A stretch of 49,554 bases of DNA, taken from Tieghemiomyces parasiticus. Its lineage: Eukaryota; Kickxellomycota; Dimargaritomycetes; Dimargaritales; Dimargaritaceae. The position numbers and the translations under genes were made by a program. The notes beneath the pieces are model-generated. The model did no database searches. It saw only the letters and a program-made list of their open reading frames with translations, and had not been told where the DNA came from. Within the stretch, counting starts at the first letter, position 1, and every line of letters starts with the position of its first letter. Below, piece after piece: positions 31,808-43,100 of the stretch. The stretch covers positions 1 to 49,554 of the forward strand of contig JANBPT010000265.1 in assembly GCA_027575765.1 (NCBI GenBank), in the 5' to 3' direction.

Positions 31808-34800
31808 GTGCCCCCTGCTCTCCATCTCACCTCTTTGCAGAGAAATCCGGTACCATTGCCCAGGTCGTCCACCTGCATCGCATCAGTATCCTTTTCCGGC
31901 AGCTCCGTCGACTGCTGGCTCAATATCCTCTCGGACTATCGCGGACGCGTGCTCTGTGTTACTGTCAGCGACCTCCCCTCTGTCCTCCGCATTATCCGGG
32001 TCCTCAAACGGATCTTACAGGACCCAGCACCCTTCGCCCTGGCTGACTCCCAACCCAACGTGGTTACGCCGTCTTTGCTTGACGAAGCACATTGGTACCT
32101 GCGCACTCGCGGTGACCCATCCGCCCGGTCTACCGAACACGGCCACGTGCCAACCATCTTCGCCTCATTTTCTGACGTCCGCCGCGCCGGCACAACCTAC
32201 TGCCCGCAGGAGGACAGTCTCCACTTTGCCCCTAACGCGGCCCACGACCTGATGCGCCTGGCCGTCGGCCGGATCGACGAGGCCCACGTCTTCGACCATT
32301 TGGACGACCAATTGGCCGGCATCGTCTCCGTGTCCGAGGCGACCCATGACGATGGTGACCCCTCAGACCCGAGGTCTTCCCAGCCCCTCTCCATCTCTAC
32401 CCAATCCTCCGTCGAACCTTTCAGTCTATCTCAGATCACAATTCCGTCCATATCGCCGCTGATGACTTCCTTCGAGCACAGCGACCACTGGATACCAGCG
32501 GACCTCGAAGCCCTCTCCCTCAGCACCACGATCGACACTCCCGGGCCCACCTCGCTGACCGGCTCGGGGCTCTCCCGCGGGCTAGCCCCCGACTGCTATA
32601 CCGCGGCCAAGGCGACCACAATTCGCCCCGTCACACCGAACCTGCCGATGGCAGCAGCCACACTCGATCACCAGCTCATAGTACCTCCCAAACCGCACGC
32701 CCCTTTACCCACCACGGCCTTCAACCCGGCCCATCTGCCGGCCCCTACCACTGTGGGCGACCTAGAGGTCCAGTTCCCCTTGGGCTTCCTCAACCAGCGG
32801 AGTATCGAGCGGCCCATGACTGAGTACCGCGCCTGGATGTGTGCCAACCATGAACAGCTGCCCACACTGCCGGGCACCGGTCAAATACCGCCGGTAGCGC
32901 CCTCGGGGCTCGCGCACCCCTTAGCTTCCCAAGTCAAGGTCGCGCCTACGGGGGTCGCTGTTGCCCTGCCCAATCTTCTTGACCGCCTGGTAGGCCCTGG
33001 GGTGTATAGCGATATTCGCTTCATTAACATTTTTCTCCTCACCTACCAGCGCTTCACGAGCCCCCGTCGGCTTCTGGTGGCGCTGTTACAACGGTTCCTG
33101 GTGGCAGGCGAAATGAACACCAAACCCAGCGTCTCGGCCCAGCTTCGTATCTGCTACGTACTAGGACTATGGGCCACGGACTACTGGGTGGATTTCACCG
33201 GTGCCGAAGCCCGGTTCCTTGACGACGCTGGCCGCCGCGTCTCATCCGACAGTCGACGTAGCGCCCAGCACCGCACCGACTCCCTGGACCTGGACGCGGT
33301 CGACTTTGGGTCCGACCTGCGCCCCCTGGTCCACGCCTTGGTCAAGGCCCCCGGCATGGCCCCCGGCCTGCGCCTCGCCTGTCGCAAGCTGGCAGAAATT
33401 CTATTCGCCGACTCCCCGGCCCTTAAAGAGGATGACCCACCGCTACCACTGAACATCCTTCTCGACGCCTACGCAGCCCGCGCGTCGCGCCCCAGCTCAG
33501 CCTGGGTCCCTAGCGTCGAATCGGAGACGATGTCACGGTGCTCGAGCGCGGAGGTGTTCTTGTCGGTTGAGGATTTTCATGGACTCTCGGCACACAGCTC
33601 ACCTACCGCCGTGATCCTGGACAATACGGCGGCTGCCCTGGCCTGGCGGCGCAGCAATGGTGATGGTGAATATGACGGCGATGAGGATGGGGTCGAAAGC
33701 AACGAATCAACCGTCGGGGCCCCCACAACGGTACCGTCTACGTCGTTCCCGCGGCGCTCAGACCAATCTGCTGCATCAGCACGCACCATCGTCAGCCGCG
33801 AACAAATTCTGGCGGCTACCATGGCTAAGTTGACGCAGACCGCTCCCTCCACCGCCTCGTTGGCCGCCCGCCGGGGCCAGATCGGATTCACCTTGGCAGT
33901 CCCGCCGCCCCCGACCTTTACTGACCCTGATCCCGCCGCATCGCCGCCCTACTCGGCCTTCCGCACCGCCCGGGCGTTCACGCCAGGCCCATACCTGCTG
34001 TCACCTCCCCCGCCAACCACCCCCTTCTTTGACGCCCCAACCTCTCCGCGTTCCGTGTCCTACCACGCCGACATGTATCCTGGCCGTCCATCTTACGCCA
34101 GCGACTGGACCGACATGAATGCTGACCTTGCTGAATTGTCCCAATACGAAGCCACGGGAGGCAACGCTACTGCCAATCACCCGGAACCACATAAGTTGTC
34201 CAAGGCGCAGCGGTTTACGCAGTTTACACTAGGTCGCTTTCCCCGCTCGTCGCGGCCGGTCGTGCCGCCATCGGCCACCATGGTACCCCCTCCTTCATCG
34301 ACCCTGGGTGACTTTTTCTCGCGCTTCTCGCGGAAACATTCCCATGCCTTTCATAGTGAACCAACGTCGCAGCCTCTATCGACCTCGTCGAGCCAGGAGG
34401 ACCACTTTGTCCGAGACCATGCGAATGGGCCGGTCGACAATCCCTTCCCGGCCGAACCCGAAATGCCCTCGGCCACCTCAACGGGGGAGGGCAAGAAAAT
34501 GGCCCACCTGGCCAAGACACTGCGTCTCAAGAAGACCTCACTGCACCTGCCGCGCGCGAGTCTCAGTTCGGCGACTCACAGACGCCAGCACGCCCAAGCC
34601 ACGCCCGCCGCTATCACCACCCCACCTACGCCGGTGGCCGGGCCCCGACCCCTTTCGGCAGTTGTGGAGCAGAAGCTGCACCACCTTCGAAGCCTCCCAC
34701 CGCATGTGTTCCAACTGACCGACCCGGAGGCCGTGGCTCGGCAGCTCACTTACGTCGAGGGCCGTCTGTTTCTCGACGTGGACCCACGCCATCTACTACG

Positions 34801-35719
34801 CTACATTTGGAAACCACCTGGCCCCGTGGCTACCGCCGTCGACACCACTACCCTTACAAACACGTTGGGCGGAGACCACCCAGGACATTGTGGTGCCGCC
34901 GCTGCCACAGGCAATCCCCGCAAGGATAAGCGGCAGTTCTACCGTAGCGTGGCCCCGGCCTTTGAGCACTTCAACTATATTTCGGCTTGGGTGGCTTCCA
35001 AGGTCCTGTCGCAGTCGTCTCATTCCGAGCGGGCCAAATTAGTACGTTACTTTTTGGATGTGGCCGAAGCTCTCCTGGTGCTCCACAACTTTAATACGTT
35101 GATGGCCGTCATGGCCGGCCTTAAGAGTCATGCGGTGTACCGGCTGCACCGGACGTTTGATCTAGTGCACCAGGACCCGGCTGACGTGGCACGGTTAGAA
35201 CGTCTGCACCACATCACGTCGCCCGAACGACATTACCTCGGGTACCATGAGCAGCTCCAGCGGGCTGCGTTGCCGTGTATACCCTTCATGGGATGCGCCC
35301 TCCGGGACCTCGTGGTAATCGACGAGTCGCTGCTCGAACGGCGGCGATCTGGTCGGCGACAAGCGCCGACCACCGTCACGGCTACCATGCCTACCGCTCC
35401 CGACCAAGGTTCCGTTGGGGATGCTAAAAAATCCTATTGGGTTCCTCCCCCCTCGTCGTCGATGCGGTCGTCGTCATCAGCATCAGCCTCCCGATCACCT
35501 GACGCCGACTCACCTCAGCAGCAACCCGAACTGATCTGGCGCAAATTTGAGTTTATCGGAGATATCATCTTGCTCTTCCGCAAACTGCAGCGCAACTACG
35601 CCGCCGAGTGCCAAATCCAGCCGGATGACGCCCTCATCGAGCTGCTCATGTCCCAGCCCTGTCTTGATGAGGAGGAACTGCACGCCCTCTCGATTCACCG
35701 CGAACCTCGGCAAACCTGA
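31808..35719 (+). CDS. Ras guanine-nucleotide exchange factor (RasGEF)
   Basis: Activates Ras-family GTPases by promoting GDP release, at the plasma membrane or endomembranes. About 1,300 residues are open in this frame. The N-terminal 300 residues are unassigned. A RasGEF_N/REM domain follows at about 325-460 (IRFINIFLLTYQRF is diagnostic). A long Ser/Pro-rich linker leads to the Cdc25-type catalytic domain at about 965-1290, with FEHFNYISAWVASKVL, the helical-hairpin region around HNFNTLMAVMAGL, and PCIPFMGCALRDL. Two low-complexity insertions interrupt the catalytic domain, after IWKPPG and after DESLLER. The 5' end is unresolved: the frame opens at a GTG and has no ATG for about 150 codons, so an upstream exon must be spliced in. 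A strong acceptor (CCTCTTTGCAG) ends at 31840 and another AG at 31902. The given start is only the limit of the open frame. The 3' stop is clear. Confidence 0.88.
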   Translation: MPPALHLTSLQRNPVPLPRSSTCIASVSFSGSSVDCWLNILSDYRGRVLCVTVSDLPSVLRIIRVLKRILQDPAPFALADSQPNVVTPSLLDEAHWYLRTRGDPSARSTEHGHVPTIFASFSDVRRAGTTYCPQEDSLHFAPNAAHDLMRLAVGRIDEAHVFDHLDDQLAGIVSVSEATHDDGDPSDPRSSQPLSISTQSSVEPFSLSQITIPSISPLMTSFEHSDHWIPADLEALSLSTTIDTPGPTSLTGSGLSRGLAPDCYTAAKATTIRPVTPNLPMAAATLDHQLIVPPKPHAPLPTTAFNPAHLPAPTTVGDLEVQFPLGFLNQRSIERPMTEYRAWMCANHEQLPTLPGTGQIPPVAPSGLAHPLASQVKVAPTGVAVALPNLLDRLVGPGVYSDIRFINIFLLTYQRFTSPRRLLVALLQRFLVAGEMNTKPSVSAQLRICYVLGLWATDYWVDFTGAEARFLDDAGRRVSSDSRRSAQHRTDSLDLDAVDFGSDLRPLVHALVKAPGMAPGLRLACRKLAEILFADSPALKEDDPPLPLNILLDAYAARASRPSSAWVPSVESETMSRCSSAEVFLSVEDFHGLSAHSSPTAVILDNTAAALAWRRSNGDGEYDGDEDGVESNESTVGAPTTVPSTSFPRRSDQSAASARTIVSREQILAATMAKLTQTAPSTASLAARRGQIGFTLAVPPPPTFTDPDPAASPPYSAFRTARAFTPGPYLLSPPPPTTPFFDAPTSPRSVSYHADMYPGRPSYASDWTDMNADLAELSQYEATGGNATANHPEPHKLSKAQRFTQFTLGRFPRSSRPVVPPSATMVPPPSSTLGDFFSRFSRKHSHAFHSEPTSQPLSTSSSQEDHFVRDHANGPVDNPFPAEPEMPSATSTGEGKKMAHLAKTLRLKKTSLHLPRASLSSATHRRQHAQATPAAITTPPTPVAGPRPLSAVVEQKLHHLRSLPPHVFQLTDPEAVARQLTYVEGRLFLDVDPRHLLRYIWKPPGPVATAVDTTTLTNTLGGDHPGHCGAAAATGNPRKDKRQFYRSVAPAFEHFNYISAWVASKVLSQSSHSERAKLVRYFLDVAEALLVLHNFNTLMAVMAGLKSHAVYRLHRTFDLVHQDPADVARLERLHHITSPERHYLGYHEQLQRAALPCIPFMGCALRDLVVIDESLLERRRSGRRQAPTTVTATMPTAPDQGSVGDAKKSYWVPPPSSSMRSSSSASASRSPDADSPQQQPELIWRKFEFIGDIILLFRKLQRNYAAECQIQPDDALIELLMSQPCLDEEELHALSIHREPRQT

Positions 35720-37918
35720 ACGTTTTTACCGACGCTGACGTCATCTCCCCACCCCCTTGTTACAGCCATAATAATCATCATTCCCCTCCTCCCATCCCCC
35801 GCTCCCTACTCTTTTTAACTCTCCACTCAATTTTGTACATTACAACCTCCACCGACCCCTCCTTCGCACACCATTCATATTTCGCCATTCCCACGTTGGA
35901 TGGTTTCCTGCAATCGTTAGTCCTCCCTATGCTCCCGCCGACCATAATGACAACCCAATATTCTACACCTCCGCCCATCCTTCATAACCTTCTCCATTCC
36001 CCCATACCCTGGTAGGTAAGGGGCGGGGCCATGTTCGCTACGGGGGTGTCTTCTCTTTTTGTTGTTTTTTTCACTGATTATTTCGCGTCTATCTGTTCCC
36101 GAGACCACCTGTAACCGCTTTCCTTGACTATAATCAACCATCTCTTGCTTAAATACGGGCGGCGTATGGGGGAAATAGTGTACCGGGTACGGTCTATGTG
36201 CTCCAGAACGGATGCGATATCCACTTTTCCCATAGTATTATTACAAATCAAATTCCGTTTACCAACGTGCCCATTAGGTGTAATTTTACTGACCTTTTGT
36301 CGATGGGCTTTATAATGTAAGGCTGGCGGACTAGTAGTATCAAGTCCCCCGCTTTGGGTGACGTAACTTGGGTCTACGTTTACTGATAAAATCGTATCTG
36401 CTAAGCTACATCACGGAATTTCGTGATCCTTAACTAATCAAATGCTCAAGGTGCCCCTCCCCCTCCAAAAAAAAAAGAAGGAGAGGAAGTCCATCACGAT
36501 CTGACTGACTATGATCTCATACCTAAGCGTCTAGACTCTTATGAAAATCCGGGTCTTGTTTAAGACCCAGTATGCCCGGCCTCATGCTAAGCTTCACACT
36601 CCTGGTCTCGGATAATGGGGGTGTACAAGGGCTTTCATATATTACGTTTCCGTAGCACTAGCGCTGTGACGATAATGTTAGGGCACATTATGTATGTATG
36701 GCTATTCGGCCAGCCACCCACACGTATAGATGCTTTTGACTCGGCGACCCAATTGACCACCAGCATCCCCTTACCCATCTTCCTTACCACGATAAACTTT
36801 ACAAGGGTGCTAGGCGGCGGCCGGAGGAGAGAGGGCGAGAGTGATGTCACTTTCAATAAGGGAGGCAGCTGTAGCCAACTGGAACTTTAGCATCCGCTAG
36901 GGTCTATGTGTGGTAGGTGAGACCTCAAGGGGTGGTTTACTGCGATACGTGCAAGGTGGATGTAAGTTATGATAAAGACATAATCGGTTAGGTTTGTAGG
37001 CTTATATAGCTGGGAAGATGTGTGGAGGGTCGGGTCTTGACTGGGTCTCGGTAGTTAGTCGTAGAGGGTTCTTGATACATTTGCTAAGGCTAATCATTGG
37101 CGCTAAGAGGGCGGTGCTTGTTCCTGTATGGCATCATGGTGGCTTGTAGGGCTCTGTGGAACTTCGGCTTTTGGACACTGAAATCTATCCCCGTGGCAAC
37201 AAACAATGTATTGATAAATTAGTAGAAAGGGAGCTCGTCGAGGAAAAAGGTTGCTTTTCAAATAAATAAAACAAAAGAAAAAGAATAGCATCATAATGGC
37301 CAATCCAAAAATCCACCACACTCCGTTGAGTGACAGATCGGTGGGTACGGTGGCCTTGACATGTCCAACCCGTTTGTAAGTTAATTATTAATATTTTTTA
37401 TACTGACGACATCCAGACATGACAAATTACCCGGTATTTGCTAGTCATTCATCGTATCGTGACAAGAGAGGGTTATGGCGAAGATAATAATAAAAAAGGA
37501 GCGGAAGGGCGAGGGCATGGACGAAAAATAACATGTGCAATGCAGCATAATAGGGGGGGGATAGTTACGCTAGCCTCTCCCAACGTACAGCTGATACGGT
37601 GGACACGGCTGTGGTTTCTTCCCAGCTAGCATTGGAGGGGGCCAGCGTAATCGGACTTCGTTAATGATATGGTAGGAAGTTGGGAGGTGAGAGCAAGAAA
37701 TAAATGCGCAGGGATATGTAAAATTACAAATGACGAGGGGAAAGGGGGAGGGGAAGTAAGCGATTGTAACGGGACGATTGGGATTGACAACGACTGTGGG
37801 CGTCAAACCGTAAGGGCGCTCGTACAACAATCTAACCGTCACAAATTCCAAACGAATGGGAGGGAGGGGGAGGGTGGTGAGACACACGTGGAGCTGGTGT
37901 ACACTACCATACCCATTA
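35720..37918. other. Intergenic between convergent genes
   Basis: About 2.2 kb between the stop codons of RasGEF (plus) and the PI4P 5-kinase (minus). It should hold both 3' UTRs. Short frames at 36615-36890 (plus) and elsewhere carry no motifs. A 7-bp hairpin (GGGTCTT-GTTT-AAGACCC) lies at 36551-36568. Nothing else is recognised. Confidence 0.45.
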
Positions 37919-40177
37919 CTACTCCCACTTGCGTCTGTACCGACTCTTCATCGTGACGGGTGGGATATCGTCGTGGTGCTGCAGCGCATTGATCATAAAG
38001 TCGAGAAACCGGTGGGCGTACTCCCGGGGGTGGACAGCCGAGATGGTGTGACGGTCGTGGACGACGGCCTTGACGATGTGTTCAAATCGCTTATTGGAGT
38101 TGTACGGGGTCAAAATATCAATGACGCCCATGTAGTAGATTTTGTTGGTAGGCCGGTCGCTCTCATCGGTGGCCAAAAAGCCGCCCGAGTCGCGGTAGAA
38201 CAGCGAGTTGCGGAGCTCGCGGAACGTGGCGTCCGGCAGCTGGGCCCCAGCTTCCTCGAGTGGCAACGGGTCGGACTCGACAATGGCCTTGCGCATGGCC
38301 ATGATCTTGCTAGACCGCCGGTCCACTGGGTGGACGCTCATGGTCTGGGCATTGGGCTCAAACACAGATAGGGTGTTGTCGCGGATATTGTCCTTGTTGC
38401 CACGGAATCGGTCGTGGATGCCGATGAGCAGACTGTAGTCCATAATGTTGAGCCGCTTGAGCAACTCCACGTCCCGTTCAAGCTGCTCGACGAACAGGCC
38501 GCGCTTGACCGGGCCCAGCTCGATCTTGCGGCCCATCTGCATCCAGTTGAGGTCTTTCATGACCGCACGGGGCCTCTGCTGGGCCTCCTCGCTCAGGAAG
38601 CGGCCCTGGGTGGACCCCTTCAGATCGAAGGTCTCATGGATGTCTTTGTTGGGCGGAAAGACGTTGCTCATGACTACGAAGTGAATTTTGTGACTGTGCG
38701 GCAACTTGACGCGGTGCAGGCCATAGATGCGGCAGATGAGGGTGTTGGGGTTCTTGCGGATGTGTTCGTAGTAGTGGGGTAGGATGCGGCGCATAAACCG
38801 ATGTTCAGTGTGGTGCACCGTCTTGATGATGAACCGGTAGTCCTGGGAATAGTAAAAGAAGCTACCGCTTTTACCTGCCGATCCGACCTCCGAAAGGATG
38901 TACTTGCTGGTGAGCGACATGAGGTACTCGGCCGAGTCGAGACGGAAGATGTCGCGAATGTGGCGGAACACCCAGGGCGCGTAGTCCTTGAACTTGAAAT
39001 CGTAGCGCGAGGACGGGGTCAGCTCGTCACCTGTCACGTCGAAGGCCAGCTTGTTGGCGGCGCGGAAGTCGGCAGAGCTGAGCGGACGCTGGGGCTTGCC
39101 ACTGCAGCGCGACACGGACACGCGGATACCGGTGAGCATGTTGTACATGAGCACGTAGTTGACGTGGTGCTCGTCGATGCGGGTGCCGATGGTAAACTCT
39201 GGGGCGGCGGCGGCATCAGCGTCCCGTTTGCGTCGGGAGGAGCGGCGCTGGCGTTTCAAATCCTGTTTGGCCGTGTCCCAGTCAACCTGGTCGTCGGGGG
39301 CTGGCACACCGGGGACAGGCGAGGCCGCGAGGCCATAGGTGTTGTTGCGGCGCAGGGCGGCAGTGGGATCGACCGGCGGTCCATGGTCGCGTACGTTGAT
39401 AGGGCCACGCTGGCGCACCATGACGCGCTCCCCAAGGCCGGTGTTGTTCCGTTGTAACGTGATCGACATGCTGGTAGGGCTGGGAGACGTGCGGTGAGGC
39501 GGGAAGGTGGCCGAGTGAGCCGGAGAGTCCGGAATCGGCAGGTCAGACGGGCCGAGTAGGTCTGGAGAGTGAAGAGAGTGCTGGGAGAGGTCCGGCGACG
39601 CGGTGGACCCCCGTACCCCGGACAGGGTGATGATTCCGCTGGATGCCGGCGGTAGAGTACCCGGCGGGGGCAGGACGGCGGTGGATTCCCGGTAGAAGGC
39701 CCTCGAGGCCCGCGGGGTCAGGGTAAGCGGGCGGTGGTTCTCGGAGGCGGTACGGCGGTGCGAGTTCGACGGGGCGACCGCACCATCGAGAAGAGTAGGT
39801 GGATCGGGTAGGGAGGTGGCAGCCGCGATGGAAGCGAGTGGCGACGAAGGGGCTGACGGGGGCGACCCGGCAGCAGGCTCGACGATGGCGGGAATCATCA
39901 CGGCGGCAGGTCGCAGCGAGGGGTCAAATTCTGGTTCTGAGTCACTCTCTGGCGAGAAGGCGGTCCGCAGGGCTACAGGTACGCTGGACCGGTCGCTGAA
40001 AAGTGGCGGGGTAGAGGGCAGTTCAGTGGGGCCGTCCGTTTCCTGAGGTGGGGTGGGACGGGGCGAAGGGAGGGGGATGTGGTCGCGCGGTTGTTGGTGG
40101 GTAGATTTCTGCAGGGCAACGGCTAAACTGGGGCTGTCGAGTTGCCAGGGGGACTCGGCGGGGGGAACCGTAGCCAT
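37919..40177 (-). CDS. MSS4: Phosphatidylinositol 4-phosphate 5-kinase
   Basis: Makes PI(4,5)P2 from PI4P at the plasma membrane, controlling actin, endocytosis and cell-wall signalling. One exon, 752 residues. Residues 1-315 are Pro/Ser/Thr-rich and disordered. The PIPK catalytic domain covers about 325-745: GKSGSFFYY (Gly-rich loop region), IIKTV (ATP-site lysine), DLKGS (about 517), MDYSLLIGIHD (about 578, the type I/II signature), and VIDILTPYN (about 680, equivalent of the kinase DFG aspartate). The activation loop reads KRFEHIVKAVVHD. A Glu at this place marks type I enzymes that prefer PI4P; type II enzymes have Ala. This supports the MSS4/Its3 assignment. The start ATG at 40177 follows a purine-rich (sense pyrimidine-rich) leader. 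Confidence 0.95.
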   Translation of the reverse strand: MATVPPAESPWQLDSPSLAVALQKSTHQQPRDHIPLPSPRPTPPQETDGPTELPSTPPLFSDRSSVPVALRTAFSPESDSEPEFDPSLRPAAVMIPAIVEPAAGSPPSAPSSPLASIAAATSLPDPPTLLDGAVAPSNSHRRTASENHRPLTLTPRASRAFYRESTAVLPPPGTLPPASSGIITLSGVRGSTASPDLSQHSLHSPDLLGPSDLPIPDSPAHSATFPPHRTSPSPTSMSITLQRNNTGLGERVMVRQRGPINVRDHGPPVDPTAALRRNNTYGLAASPVPGVPAPDDQVDWDTAKQDLKRQRRSSRRKRDADAAAAPEFTIGTRIDEHHVNYVLMYNMLTGIRVSVSRCSGKPQRPLSSADFRAANKLAFDVTGDELTPSSRYDFKFKDYAPWVFRHIRDIFRLDSAEYLMSLTSKYILSEVGSAGKSGSFFYYSQDYRFIIKTVHHTEHRFMRRILPHYYEHIRKNPNTLICRIYGLHRVKLPHSHKIHFVVMSNVFPPNKDIHETFDLKGSTQGRFLSEEAQQRPRAVMKDLNWMQMGRKIELGPVKRGLFVEQLERDVELLKRLNIMDYSLLIGIHDRFRGNKDNIRDNTLSVFEPNAQTMSVHPVDRRSSKIMAMRKAIVESDPLPLEEAGAQLPDATFRELRNSLFYRDSGGFLATDESDRPTNKIYYMGVIDILTPYNSNKRFEHIVKAVVHDRHTISAVHPREYAHRFLDFMINALQHHDDIPPVTMKSRYRRKWE

Positions 40178-43100
40178 GGTGAGTCAGGGGGGCGCGTATG
40201 ACCGGACCGGTCCAGAGACGGCGGTGAAGAAGGGGGGAAGCGAAGAGCGAAGCCAGGGACGGTTAGATACCCGCCGGGCCGTAACGAAAGTGCGACGGTG
40301 GGGTAGATAGCGGAAAATAAGCGGGGGACTGAATTGGAGACCCGGACGCGGTCGATAGTACCGTTTGTAAGAAGGCAGGTCACGGACTCAGGAGATGGTG
40401 AACGCCAGGAATCCGAATAAGCGGCAAGGCAAGGTCTAGTTGGAGATTGTGCGGCCGCGCGGATCCGAATGGCTCGGGAAACACGGTCAGTGAGAGAGGG
40501 AGGGAAAGTTCAAGAGTTGGTACGGCGAGTGAGCGGACGGACCTGGTTGCGCCGAATTCGGAGTCAAGATGGTTGCGAGTGAGTAAGTGAGAGAAAGGGT
40601 TGGATTGATGAAGAGGATTAGCGTCGCCTGTGTAGAGAGTGCGGTTGGGGGGTATTGTTGGGGAAGTCGAGTAAGGGGCAAAGCAAAGACCCCGTCCACT
40701 AGCGCGGTCCAAGGAGCAAGTGGTGCGCAAAGTTAAGGAGGCGGAGGAGAAGTAGCTGGTACTTAAAGGTTTCAGCAGCGTACGGAGAAAGAGGAGGCGA
40801 AACCGGCGCCAAAACCAAGACCACGTTGCAGGGAAAGACCGGGCTCCGGGTGAAGGTGGGCCCCGCAGTAGAGTGCGCTACAAAGGTTTTGGACGTAAGG
40901 AAGACGGGACCGGTCACTTGGAGACAGGTGGAAGGCATGCGAACAGGCCAAGTGTAATAAATGAGGGTTGGACGGACGGAAGGAGGGGTGACCAAGGCGG
41001 CTTTCAGGGAAGAAGGGTCCAAGTCAAAGTGGTAAAAAGAAGCCTGGCCGCCGCCCCTCCTTGTATGCGCGGTCGGAGTTGAATAGACGCTACTGCAGCG
41101 ACGACGGTTGAAAAAAGGCCAGCCAAAGACGGACAACGGACCTGGAGAACAGCCAGAGCCCCATGGCGCCATTGTAGGGCTGGTAGGCGGCGGCAACGGA
41201 CAGGTTGCCTAAGATGTGGCGGTGGTATGACGGAGGAGGCTCGGTGTCCCACTTCAGTGGGTCGAGCGAAACTTACAGTACAGGGGGCGACCGGAGGGCC
41301 GTGTGTGGGCCCGGTGGAAAGGTGGACGGCAGCCAACGTCCAGAATGCCGCTGCGATAGCCAAGACCGTGGCGCGGAGGGCGCGTTACACAGGGCGAGCC
41401 CCAGGGTCGGGGCGGGTGGTGAGGACGGTGGAGACGAGACGGTGAGTGCGGCTTGCCAGCAACCCAAAGGAGGAGCAAAGTAGGTAAGCACAGGTAAACT
41501 GCGGGTGATGGACGGGCTCCGCAAGGTGGATTGGTAAACCAGAGCGCTAATGGGGTGGCTAGAAACTGGCAGTCCGCGGATGCATATCGGACGGAAGTGC
41601 GCTGGACAGAAGTTGCGTGGAAGTGCTAAGAAGGAGAGGGGCCGTGCCAGGAGCAGATGACGGAACGGAGAATACATAGGGGTAAGGTTGAAGGGCACAT
41701 CCAACGAACAAGTCGCCCAGGTGGTTAAAGCCAGCTTCTAACATACGTATACCCTCACCTTTTCCTCCGAAAAAAACATTACAGGTCAAGCCTAAGCCCC
41801 CCCCCCATGTCCTCGAGTCGGAATCAGGCGGCGGAATCGGATGGGCTCGCCACGCCCCCGTTCTTCCCACCGCGTCGATTGGGTTTCCAGCCACCCACCT
41901 CGCCATCAATTGACCATCGGCGCAGGCCCACGGGGATGATGTGAGGCACCTGGTCACCCAGGATAGGTAGAGGGAGAAGGCCATGCACCGATAAACGAGC
42001 CACTCGCCAGCACGTAGACGTGTAGACAATATCGCCAAGCCAGATCCACCCAGCACGGAGAGTGTGTGGGCCTGGGCGGCACGATTGCGTGGAGTTGTTG
42101 ACAACTTGGCGGTGTGGAGGCGGACGATCCACCTGCCCCACACACACACACGGGTGGCCTCCGCCCCTTCCCCGCACCCTGCCATGCAGCTCCGCCAGAC
42201 AGCACCAAAGGAGGGCGCAGTCCCCTCCCCACCCTTGCAAGGTCACAGGCGCGGGGAGCTCTGGCCTGGCTCGCAAGCAGCCGCTGACAGGTCTGACTGA
42301 CTTAATGGGGATAGATGAACCCCGTCCGCCCTTGCCTCTCCAGAGATCCTAGTACTGCGAGTCGCTTTAGAGTGGGTGAATGTTCGAGTGGGGCTGGATC
42401 ACCGGGCTTGGCCAAGGCCCATACCCGAATGCACAGTCGTGTAGACTGCTCATGCACTACGGCCCCAGCCTACACCACAGGGCGGCCTACCGCACCAACC
42501 AACGATAGGCTCACTGGTCAACAGGTCTAACCCATCCGCCGACAGCCCGCCGTCTCGTGAAAGCATAGCCAGGCACGCCATCAAGGACAACAAGGTACCT
42601 GAGGTACCGGCGGCGTTGAGGGATACGAGCCGCACTGCACCACGGTCCCCTGGCCCCGGCAGCCCTCATCGCTGTGTGTGCGTAAACGGAGGGGCTCCGT
42701 GCCCGGTATGTCAGGGGCCGTTGGCCTGTTTTGGGTTGAGCGAAAGACCGAACGGGGAGCTGGCAGACTGTCGGATTGGTCGGATTGCCGCCTAGCCCCC
42801 CCCCTCCCCACCAGGACACTGTCAGTCAAATCTTGGCTACATCGCTGCCTTGCGATTCCTATGTGAAGACGCTGTGGGACGCAGGGTGTAAGCGGTCGTA
42901 TAGGGGGATGGGACATACTCATTTAGGTTGGCCTCGTCTATGGCAGGGGATCGATGCGGGGCGGCCAGGTCGCAGTATCCATCCGAGCCTCCCATCAGTT
43001 GTTAACGCTTCCCCTCCTTATTCTCCAACGACCAGTTACACTTAACCCTGTACACGTCACCGTATCGCAGCGCAGAAGCCTAGCTCGCTGCCAATGGAGT

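Noticed and set aside
36551..36568. GGGTCTT-GTTT-AAGACCC hairpin as a terminator
   Set aside because: A 7-bp stem is common by chance in a window this size, and fungal RNA polymerase II does not use hairpin terminators.
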